Part shown: one piece after another, positions 33,323 through 45,300 of the stretch
Layout of the letters: each line of letters starts with the position of its first letter
Numbering within the stretch: the first letter of the stretch is position 1
Source: Otis tarda
Lineage: Eukaryota; Chordata; Aves; Otidiformes; Otididae
Assembly (NCBI GenBank): GCA_026413225.1
Contig: JAPMTP010000095.1
Location: 1-64,000, forward strand
Length of the DNA: 64,000 bases
Direction: 5' to 3'
Position numbers and translations under genes: made by a program
Notes under the pieces: generated by a model
Told to the model about the DNA's origin: nothing
Database searches by the model: none
Seen by the model: the letters and a program-made list of their open reading frames with translations, nothing else

Positions 33323-36300
33323 CTGCACAAAACGGGAGGGGGAAGGCGTCCGTCACCGCGTCAACCCCCCAAAACACAGCTGGCCTCCGCACTTGCACCC
33401 CTCCTAGGACCCTCCCCACACCATGGGGTGATGCTGAAGGACATGGGAGCAGCAAGCGCCTTGCTCGGACCGGCGAAAACTTCAGCAGTCACTTTCCCTG
33501 TGCCCATTCCTCGTGCCCTGGACAGCCCTTCCCATCGGCTCCCACGCCTGGCTCTGTCCCGCTGACACCGGGCCTCCACCCCAGCCGATGCCGCCGCTCT
33601 CCCTGGGTCCGGCCCGTCCGCACCAGGGAATTTGCCAAGGGTCCCCCGACTCTGCCACTGCCTGACTGCGCTGGGCCCTGCGAGGCACCCAGAGGACGTC
33701 TCGCTGCTTCTCCTCACCATTCTGCTTTGGACCATACCAACACGGGACCAGTCCTGGCCAGCGGCACAACCAGGCGTGTATCGCTGCCGCGAGGCTGCAC
33801 CACTCCTTCCCCCGAGTTTCCCGTCGCTTTGCAGCCCAGGACCTTGCCTCACTCGGACCCGCGGCCACCCACAGCCACCCGGCCTCTGGTACCTCTTGCT
33901 CTCATGAAGCTTCATCATTTCTTCTTTCTTCTCCAGGCAGCTCTGGAGGTTCTTGAGCTTTTCCAACAGCTCCTCCACGTGTTTCTGCCTCTGCAGCCCT
34001 GCTTGTTCCCTTTCCTCCTGAGGGAGCTGCTTCAGAGACGGCGTTCCTGACAGCTCCTTCATCTTCACCAGGCTTGCCAGAGCACTAATGATGTCAACGT
34101 ACTGCGGAAAGCCCCGGGAATGCATTATTTCCTCGGCCTGACAATTCCTCTGCCACCTACCATCACCCTGCTCAGCCACCTGCTCTCATTCTGCTCCACT
34201 GAGGGAGACAGACAACGCCGCGAGGAACCTGCTGCACTCCCCTTCCCACTTTGTCTACTTTCCACGCGTGCTTTCCCTGGGTGAGCTTCCCACGGACCGT
34301 ACCCTCTCCTCAAGGATCAGCCCCGACTCCCGGAGGGAAACAGCCCCAGAGAGCTGAGATGGGAAGGGGAGAAGGATGCGCCGTTGCGTTTCCAGGCATC
34401 CTGAGACGTCCCGGCAGACGCCTGGCGTGCCCTGGCACCTGCCATCCACACTTTGGCCTCACCCACATTCCCGCAAGGACCCTGACACTCATCGCTCACT
34501 TCCGAAACATGTTTGAAACCACTCTCCCCTCTACGAGCGCTGGGTACCGTTTCTACACGTCTGTCGCTGACCTACCATCTTCTCGCTGAGCTCCATCGCC
34601 TTAAACACCTCCGAGCTCGTTGCCCCATCGGCGGCCTCGTACGCAGCCCCGTGCGAAACGGCGTCCGGAGCCTGCACAGACAGGGAAAGAGCAATGGAGC
34701 TGCCGCACTGCCTGGCGCTGGGCCGAGCTGCCTTGTGCGCCTGCCTTCCGCTGCACGGGACAGGCTGCCCCGGCAATGCCGCGGTCCGCAGCCTCCCACC
34801 CCGGCCAGCTCCAGGCATCCTGGCTTTCCCACTGAGGCCGCAGGCACCATAAACCATGCCCTGCCTTCTCACCTTGGCAGTCGCTGGTGCTGTTCCTGGT
34901 GCTGGTGCCGGCTCCTTCACAAGACCCCTTTTTTCAGCCGACGTTCCCCGGCAAGCCTTTCACCAGGACCACTCGCGGCTCCGAACCCTTCTTCTTGCCA
35001 GCTGGAGGAAAACAAACACGCACCGCCATGTGCCACTCTCCGTACGACACGCTGCGCCTTCCCAGCTCGGCCCCTTGGAGCCTCGCCGGGTGGCCTGGGC
35101 TCGGAGACGGGCACAGGCTACGGAGAACAGCCTGCACGCGCCCGCCCTGCAGATAGCGCTACCCCAGCCTCTGGCCATGGCTTTCCCTACATATTTAGCA
35201 TGCAACCCTACTTCCCTGGGGGACAATTCGGAGATTGCACCCCTCACTGCTCCTCTACTTGGGAGCTTCTACCAGCGATGGCACCGCTTCTCCACACTGC
35301 TCTCCATGCAGGGAGAGACCCAAGGGAGAGCGACCGAATGGGAATGGCCGAGGGCTAGCAGAGGACTCTCACACTGCACGCTAATCCCAAGGCTTTAGGA
35401 GACCCAGGGCTCCATTCCTTGAGGCGCTGGCTGCTCTCGCTTGCCTCGAGGAGCGCAGCAGCTGAGCGCGGGAGCCCTCACGCACAGCGCCGGGCGCCTG
35501 CTCGCTGCTGGCTCCCACTGCGCGGCAGCTCCTGCTGCCAAGCCCTTCGCTGGCCGCCTCCTGCCAACGCCACCTCCTCACACGGCACCAAGCGCTTTCC
35601 TGAAGCCTGGCACTTTTTCTTCTGCAACGCTTTCCTATCACCTGCGCACACTACCATGCACGGGAGAGCTGCCTTTGCATGGGAACAGCCTGAGCCCCAT
35701 GCACGTGAGGAGCCTGTGCCCCTGGCATGGCCCATTGCCCCCTCCTCCGCGTTACGGGCTCCACCACGCCTGTCAGGCCCTAACGGATGCCTCTTCCCCC
35801 TACAGCCCTGACAGCCTCACTTACCTGAGGACTGACTCTCCTCCAGCATCTTCAGTCTCCCCCGGAGCTCGTCCATGCCTGCTTTTTGGCGCCGGATCGT
35901 TTCCTCATGCCTCTGGTCTCGGCACCACATGCCCAGGTTGACCAAGGCCCACGCCGGCTGCAGGAAGAAGCAGCCCAGTCAGTTCTCGCCCAAATTGCCT
36001 CCGGGTCAACACGAGCTCAGCTTGACCCCGGCGTAGACACCGCCACGCTGAAAGACGCTGCTCCCTCAGCAGCTGCCAAGAGCCAAGCCCATGGGGCGTC
36101 TCTCCCCACAGCCTCCTGGCAGATTGGTGGGGTACAGCAGCGGCAGGAGAGACCCCTTACGTGGTCCCCTGTGCCGGCATCAGCCCTGCAAACGCTCTGG
36201 AGAGCTGGGAGAGGGACGGCGCGTGGCTCTCAGTGGCTCCCTCAGCGTTTTTCTCTGGCACTTGGCGCCACCGCAGAGGATTTTATTGCCTTGGACACAG

Positions 36301-39300
36301 GCACACCGATCCGCTCGGTGGCCTGCCTTTCTACGTGATCATAGAATGATAGAATGGTTTGGCTTGGAAGGGACCTTTAAACCCCATCCAGTCCAACCCC
36401 CCTGCAAGGAGCAGGGACATCTCCAACCACACCAGGTTGCTCAGAGCCCTGGCCAACCTGACCTGGAATGTTTCCAGGGATGGGGCATCCACCATCTCTC
36501 TGGGCAACCTGTGCCAGTGCTCTACCCATGATGTTCTACTGATCGCATGCGGGATTCTCTTCTGCGCTACACCCGTGCACACAGACCCCCGCGGTTCCCT
36601 TGCTTGCTGCATGGCCCCAAACATCCAGACACTCAGGAGAAGGGAGGCCCTTCATCCCACCCTGCCCACTGCTGCAAGCTCCCCGCTCGGCTCTGGCCGC
36701 TGTCGCCCCGCCATTTGCTCTCAAACAACAGCTTTGCCTGGGCTGCACCTCTGGCGCCCGGCGCTTCCCCTCCCCATCGCTACGTGCGCACCAGGGCAGG
36801 CGCTACCTCCCGCTCAGCGTCAGGCTCCGAGTCACCGCCTGCCACCCAGCCTTCCTCGCTGGCACGCCCTCTGCCACCCTTGCCGTACAGGATGTATGAT
36901 GCCTACAGTCCCTCCAGCTGCTGCCACAGTCACCTTGCAGTTCATCCCATTTCCCGTGCCAGGGAACTCAAAAGGGGATTCAGCGTGGAGGACAAAAGAC
37001 CCTCCATTCCCATCCGGTGCAACACGCTAACCCTGCTCCTGCTCGCTCAGCCCTGTCACTGCTTTTGTGGCGCCAATACCACCAGCAAGGTTGGGAAAAG
37101 GAGCCAACGCTTGCAGATCTTCCCCTCCATCGTCCCCGCCTCTGCTTGGCAATCAGCACAGCCATCTGCACACACCACACCTCGTGCTTCCAAAGTACTG
37201 CGCCTACATCCAGCTCCTCACCCGCTGGCAATGCCCGCGCAGGAGCACGGCTGATGCGGCTCGTGGGTGCCACGGGCAGCCCTGCTCCTGCCTTTGGCCA
37301 GCTCGCAGCACGCCTGAGGCGGGCTGGGGCACTGGCCACTCTCACCGGCACACTGACAAACACCACGTGCGCCATCGATACCCTCAGCAAACCCAGAGCT
37401 CGGCAGCCTCCGCGCGGACTCACCCTCCCAAAGGCTTCAGCCACCTTCGCCGGTATCCAGGGAGCCTGCTTCACCTTCAGCACCGCTTCACGCGAGGCGT
37501 CCCTCAGCGCCTGACACTCTGCTCGGGCTTGCCTGTGCCAAGAGACAAGACCCTTGAGGGACACCATGACGGACAACAGCTGCCCAAACAGCTTGTGGAG
37601 AGCAGCACCCCGGGCACCCGCCGGTGACTATCGCGGGGTGGGTGGGAACGTTCAGCTCAGTTCGTGGTGACTTCAACACACGGCCACTGGCACGTGTTCC
37701 ACTAAACCCCTATCTCAGTTCACGTGGCGCTTGCATAGAACCCCCATCACTGAGCTCCGCTCCGCGGCTCTCGCACACACCTTTGGCTCCCGGGGAGATC
37801 CCGAAATGCCGCCAGCTGCTAGGAATCCACACAGCAGCTTTGGCCAAGGCCCCAGTTCACGGCTGCGTGTACCTTAACTCATTAGCTGCTGCTTGCAGAG
37901 CTCTGTCCTTCTCCTTCATCACCATGGCCATCTCCAACAGCTCCTTTCTAAGCAGGTGCAGCTCCCGCTCTTGGTCTTTCACCTGGCACATGTTCTGCTC
38001 CACTTCTGACTTCAGCTGCTCACTCAACACTCCTAGGCACACCACAGCTCCATGGGTGTCTGGCTCCCCCATCACCCAAGCCCTGGGGGATCTGCACCTC
38101 CCAGTGATCCGACGCCCGCGGCCACGTCCCTTTTTCCCAAGGCATCATCGTGAGGGCCGTCAGCCATCATGGCGCTTGTCCCCACAAACCCTCGCCCTGC
38201 CCTCGCTCGCAGCCCTCGCCTCCTGGGTCCTGCCACCAGACCTTGCTTCCCTAAATCACGGCGCAGGGCCGGTCTCTTTGTCAGGGCAGATGCCGCAGTC
38301 ACTGCTCGCTACAGCCACTTGCCCTCTGCTTCGAGAAAAGCGGGGTCGCCAGCATTTCCTGGCCTGCCCGCTTTCACCCACCTGCCTTCCTCATTCGCTT
38401 CGCGCCGTTATGGCCAGCAAAAGCGGGCCACGTGCATCCCTTCGTCTCACACCTCAGGCTCCTTTCTGCCCCATACAGCCTCCCCAAAGCAACGTCACTC
38501 CCACTGAGGGATCCCCGGACAGGCTCTCCCAATTTAAAGCCTCAGGCCACCTTCGGCTCCAAGGGAGCCCAAGCAGTGGCATCCTGGAGAAAGATGGGCT
38601 CCATTTGTGTGCGTGTCCCCATCTCCCTCGGGGCATCTGCTCACCCTCACTCACCAGCACTGCTACCGCTTACACAAGGACAGCGAGGAATTCACCCACC
38701 CCCAGAGGGAACGGACCGCCTGCTTTGCCCCAAGCTGCCCTACAGCTTCACTTTCGCATGGGGACATCGCTTTCCCGTAGCTGCCCTGTGTGTGCTTCAT
38801 GCCTACTGCCCTCGTTACCGCTCCGTGGAAGGACAGGAAGACGGAGGCCATGCAGTATGCTTCACTAACCTGTCAAGTCCAACATCCTAGCTCTGGTTAC
38901 CTTGAGCTCGTTGCTTAGCCTGGTGGTGGCCTACAAGAGAGGATTGGCAGCGACTGTTACCAGGCTTGCAGGACTCCCCCTTTCTCGTGGCTGATGCGCA
39001 TCCCTGTCTAGACGGGGAGACCACCCACTGGCCACCAATGGCCCCCTGACCAAACTGGACCACCGTGCTGCAGAGCCCTTCCACATTTTGTTCTTCCAAG
39101 CGTGAGCACTTCTGCTTTGCCTCCTGCGTGTGCCACTCACCTCAGTTAGGCTTCTCAGCTGGCTCTCCAGGTCTTGGATCTTCTTCTGTCCTTCCTCCAA
39201 TAGTTGCTTGCACTTGTCCTTCTCCTTGGCGATAGCACTCTCCAGCATCTGAGGAGCGACAGCCCTCGGTACAGCAAAAAACCCAACCTATCCTTTCGGA

Positions 39301-42300
39301 ACAGACTCTGGAATGCAATCGGGAAGGTCACCACTCTGGAGCAGGGGCATGTCATGGGGAAAAAAGCCAGACAGGACACGAGGCGACTCAGAGATGGAGG
39401 GGAGAAGAGCGCCTGGGGAACGGCACGGCACAGAGACTAAGCAGGAGCCGCTTACTCAGCTGCTCCTTACCTGCTTCCTTGGGAAAAACGAAGCTGGAAA
39501 AAGCCATTCCCAAAGCGACACACACAAGTGTGCTAGGAATTGCCTCGCCAGACCACCGCAATAGGCTGTCCCCATCACACTGCACAGACACGGCAAAACA
39601 CTCACTCACGCCTTGACCGACAGCGTGTCCTGCACCAGCCCCATCACCTCCACGCCCCGGGCTTCCCCGGGACTGCAGCTGACCCAGCGAGAACCTGCCA
39701 GCCCGCCACCGCCCCCACCTTCTCCACAGCCACAACAGACCTCAACACACCTCAAAGGAGCTCAGCACGGGGAAGGGAGGGAGCACATGGCTTGCAAGGA
39801 GGCCGGCCTGCGCTGGCATTCCAGCTCCTACACACAATGCAACTTCCCCCTAAGCTCACGTTATCTGGATGCTGCTCCTTGCTTCCCGCTTTCTCCCAGG
39901 GACGGACCGGCTGCAGCGCACCCTGCCATTACCTGCATGCTTTCTGGTTCCAGGGCGGACACTCTGGGGAGTTATGATCTCCCACATCACCATGGGAGGA
40001 TGGCCCGGCTCTTGGGACGGCTCCTAGGCATGTCACAGCTAGGGACATGCCTCTCCCTAGGCAACGCTACCACGGACACCTATTTCTCCTGCATACCAGT
40101 CCTCTTCCTCACAAACCACCATACCTCTTTGCTCTCCTTGTCCTTCTCCATTAGAACTTCCTTCATTTTCCTCTCCAAGTCTTGCTGGTGTTTCGCTTCC
40201 AGCTCCTTCATGTGCTTCTGCAGCAACGCTGCCTGCGACTCCTGGAGCCCCTCTAATTGGTACTACAGGAAACCAGCAGACACGGAGGACTTCCAGAAAG
40301 CGTGTCGGTGGAAGAGCAAGAAACAAGCATCCCGTGTGCATTCCCTACCACGCCTTTCACAAGAGCATCCTTGCTGCGTTAGAGATACAGCCGCTGGCAC
40401 ACTGACAGCACGAGCTCAGGCTTCTCCACCCCCCTGCATTTACTGCCACCCCAGGGACCACCGCTACTGCGCGTTCCCAGGCCGGGAGCCACACTGCCTT
40501 GCTTGACTCAACCACTGCATTTACCGACACAACGCTCCCCAGCACCGCGGCTCACAGACACACGCGTTTCCATACCTGTAGCATCTGATTCTTCCGCGCC
40601 GTTTCCTGACTGTTTTTCACCAGTTTCTGCAAAGTGGGCAGCAGCCCTGCAAAAGCCAAGGGAGCCTCGCTGCACGGGGTGCTCACACAGCCCATGTTCA
40701 CCACCCGGAGCATCCTCAGCGGCCTGGGCACGCTGCTTGCCTCCTCGGCCGCTGATGACCTTCAGCCCTGGCCCTCACCCCCCTCGCCTGATGGCGGAGG
40801 TCATAGGCAGCAGGGAGGAGAGGGGACGGCCACTGACTCCCCACGCAGTCACCCCCTGCGCTCGTTACCCACAGCCACACTCGACGTGGGCTGCCCATCC
40901 TGGGGCAGCGGATGTGCAATTGTCGGGGAAGGGGAGACCCATGGGCAACAGCTCTGCCTTTCTTCCAGAGACCCTCGCCATCCTGGAGACACTCATCAGC
41001 CTCTCACCACGGGATTCAGGCTCTGAGATCCTCTCCGAGGGTCTCCCAGAGGCCAGCCCCAGGCCTCCCCTCTGCATTTACTGGAACTGTGGCACATTCC
41101 CACCCCCAGGAAATGGCTGCTATGGTTGAGATGTCGCTGGAAGGGGAGCCTGACCGCGCACGCAGTCCGCTGGCAGGCAATAAGAGTGCACACACTGCAT
41201 GAGCACATCGACCCCAGAGGAAAGCCTCGCTCCACGAGTGTCACAGGACAAAGACCGGCAGCAAAGGCACCAGGCTCCTTGCCCGCCATCAGGGCTTGCT
41301 AAACCTGGGATGCAGGGAGGGACCTTGCAGCTCTTTGCAGCGTACACCTTCATCACGCTGGCAACCATTCCTACAAGCAGGAACCCCTCGACAAGAACCT
41401 CTTGCTCCTTGCCCACTGCCTTTGGTCTGGGGAAGGCTGCTGCCATGACTTGCAAGCCTTCCTCCCTGCTGGTCCCCCATCCCCTCCTCGCTCTCTCTCC
41501 TAAGGTTTCTTACTTGCCCAAACCGCCTCAGATTCACACCAGCGCAGGGGCCCAACGTCCCCAGGCTCAGGCTCACGCCAGCCCTTCTCCTCTACAGCTG
41601 GCTAGCTAGGACATGCCACCTGGAGCAGGTGAGCTCACCCGGACACCCAGCGGGACACAGACCTTTCCCAGAGGTCATCTGGTGCATCCCTGTGCTGGCC
41701 AGCAGCCGCTCCGCGCCCTCCAGCCAGGACAACAGCACACGTGCCATTTCCACCACCGCCGCCCCAATGGGCGAGATGGAGTGGTCCAGGCACACCGCCT
41801 CCAGCCTCCCCAGTTCCTCTCGCAGGCTGTTGCTGCTGCAGGGGCTCCTCAGGCATGCCTGGAGAAAACACAGCCGGTCCACACGCTAGCTTGCACAGTT
41901 TGCGGACTTCCATGCCTTGGCACAACAGACAACATCTCTGAGAAAGTCCTGGGGACAGCCTGGTGAAGGCTTCGGTACGACACTTGGCTTCTGGGGTCAG
42001 TATCTGGGGTGGGAATGGCAGGCCCTGGGGAGGACACTTCCACCCCACCTCCCCCATTGCTTGCCAACCAACACTTTTTGGGGGCTACACTCCCCTCTCG
42101 CTGCTCTGCAGAGCTCCGCACTGCCTAGTGCGCATGCCCAAGCATCTCTTTTTCCCTCTCCTCACCTCACGCCCAAAAACTGCCCCGTGCCACTTATCTC
42201 CCGGCTGCCAGTTGGCCAACGGCCTTTAAAGGACTGACCTGGAGCTGGCCCAGGGATTTCTGGAACACCTCAACTTTTGTCGACACCTCCTTCTCCCTGA

Positions 42301-45300
42301 AGAGCCTGGAGTTTATTTCTTCTAGCAGAGACTTCACTCTCTTCTGACTCTGTTGCTTTTCTTGAGACGTCTCCCTGACCTTGTCTATCACCTGGCAAAA
42401 GCACACGACAGAGAATAAAGCGCCATCTTACCATCCTTTTCCAGCTGAGGGAAACATCCGCTGCCACACGGCCTGTCTCTGTGGCCTATAATTAAAGCTC
42501 TGTGCAATGTAGCAGCCCCATCAGACTCCCGGACTTCTCCTGCTTGCAGCCCACGGACTCCATGCGAGCTTTGGCGGACACAGAGGATCGTGTCTTTCAT
42601 GTCAGGTGGCAGCGCCACGAACCTGGGAGAGCTGCTGCCCAGCTTACAGCCTGGAGAGTCTTGGATGCTACCACTGCACGGAGCAGGCACCATGGCCGTT
42701 CCGTAGCGATCGACTCGAGCCGCTTCGGCTCAAGTCCTGCTCTCCGAACTCACCTGCTCCTCCGTCAGAGCCTCCTCTGCACCACCCACTGCTCCTGGAG
42801 AACAGACTTGAATCACTTGGATTTTGAAGGACTTCAGCTACAGCAGAAATCAACACGGGAAGACACAAATCACTGAAACCTGCTAGCAGCTCTGCAGCTC
42901 TGCCCAACCCAGCCCTCTACATACCAAGGCAAAGGCTGTCCTGGCACCTTCCTCCTCCGACACCGAGGTCTCTGCGCTCAGGCACGATGACCTTACCTTT
43001 GCCTTGGCAACACTCGTCCTGTAGCTGCCTCCAGCCCGGACCGTGGATCCTGCCGATCCTGCCCCATGCCCACAGACGCCCTACCTGCTCCTTGGCCTGC
43101 TCCAGGTTGGCTCTCAGCAGCTCCTCCTTGCGCCCCATGGCCTGCAGCCGCAGGGCTTGCTTGGCGCGGTGTTGCTTCAGCATCTTCTCAGCCTGCAAGC
43201 CAAGAGCATTTGCACATCAAAGCCAGACCAGTCAAACATGCCAGAAGCGCTTCTGCCCAGACCATCTCGTGCCCATTCCTCCCTGCCCTCCGCCGTGTAC
43301 CCCACAGCCAGATCCTTACCTTGGCTTTCTCAGCCAGCTGCCCTCGCGTGATCTCCTGCTCAGCGCAATACTTCTGCACCTCCCGCTGCAGCTGCTCCAC
43401 GTCGCGTTCCAGCTCCTTGACACGCTGCAAGAGTCCCGGGACAGCGCAGGCTCTCACCAGAGGAGCTCGGCACTGCCTCTCCAGAGGGTTTCTCCCACTA
43501 AGCCCTGCATTTTCCCCATCTGGCCCATTTCCTTTAGCCCACAGCTTTCTCCTATCAACGTTTACTGTGGTCAGATTGGTTTTCGAGTGGCTTGCACTCT
43601 TATTTCAGACACCATTCTCCTGCATTGCAGCGCGGTGTTACGATTTCTACCGGAGCTTACATTTCTCCGGCTCCCTCTGCACATTAGGCACCTTCTATTA
43701 CAGGAGTCGGAGGCAAAGCACCTCCCTCAAAATGCCCAGTCGCTTTTTCTCTCAACGATGCATTCCCACGCCCGCTGCTCGCCCGCGCACTCCATCGCCC
43801 CAAACGCCTTGCAACTCACATTTCGGCTCAGAGTCAATTCTCGCTCTCTGAGCTCCCGCTTCTCTTCCTGTCTAGAGCACTAGAATGAACGGCGCCCAAG
43901 GAAGAAAAAAAAACAAGACGTCAGAGCAGGCAGATACCGTCATTTCTGCAGCAACTGTCGGCCCGTACTTCGGTGCCCCAGCCCTGCTACGTGCTGCGAT
44001 GATGGAGTGCCCGCCATGGGGCTGTCAAGGCACAGAGACCAGGAGAGTGCCCGCACCTGGAAATGCCCCTTTTTAAGGCATTGCCTGGCTGAGGGAAGGA
44101 CAAACATCCGCAGGGAGTACCCAGTGACAGAGCTAAACTCCTCTGGCTTCGGAAAGACTTCGACAGGGATGGGGGGAAAGGATCCAAGGCAACAATCCCA
44201 ATTACAAACATCGATGGCCACCCGACCGTGATGGCAACAGACATCTCCAGGCTACTCGTCGTTGTATCACACTGTGCCTTTCAGCTCTGCGCTCCAGGAT
44301 ATCGGGGATTCACAGTCCCACCCGAGCGCCTCACACCAGCTCCTGCCTCCCTCCGGCTCTTCCTGCATCCACGGAGCGGAGGAAACCCACCCAGGGATGC
44401 TCGGGGACGCACTCTCTGCCTTGAAATGAGTGCTGCGGGACAAGTGCCACCAGACACCCAGCAGGATGTGTCACTGCGATGCCTGGTCCCCCCTGCCTCA
44501 AGTGCGTGCAGTTTCTCAAGCACTCGTATAGATCAACCCTTTCCCACTGGGCTGATTTGCGGCACAGCTCTTCTCCAGAGCGCTGCTCGGGGAGGATGCT
44601 CGGCCAGGTCCAGGCTGGCAGGTGCGGTGACCCCCACCTGCAGCCCCCGGGCCCCAGGCAGCTTTTCCATTGCTTCAAATTCACAGCCATTCACTCCCTT
44701 CTCCTGGTACGCTGCCTACTCAGCCAGCCAACACGCTGCGCCCGCTCTGCGCTTACCATGCGGCTCTGCCAGTTAGGGAGGGAGCTGCTAATACGGAAAA
44801 CAACAGCCGGCTGCACAGCCCGCTTCCTTTAGGAGAAAAACCAGGCTGGGCTGCAGGGAGCACCCACAAAGACGAGCTTTCCATGGGAAAGAATCTCAGC
44901 AGGAGCGCTTGGCACCTACAACCAGCTCTGCTCACCGAAATCCAGGGCACACAGCACCTGCCTGCCCAGCACGCAGCGGGATTCAGCTGGGGCAGGCCAC
45001 GCGGCTCCGTGGGCATCGCACGGCCCCCAGACCCACCCGCTGCCCCGTCGCCGCTCCGTCCCAGCGGTGGTGCGGCCAGGAGCCTCGGGTTACAAGGGGA
45101 ACCCCGACACACCCAGCTGCTGGGCTTCTTTACAGAGAGAGACGCCAGGCCCTTCTTCCCCTCCTGGCTTCCCACCTCACTCCAGACACCAGACTGACAT
45201 TTCCTGAGACCCCATCAGGGATCTTCACCTTGGCAGACATGACTGCTAGCTCCTTGTCCTTCTCTCTGTTTTGCTTTTTCATGTACTCAACATCTTCTCT

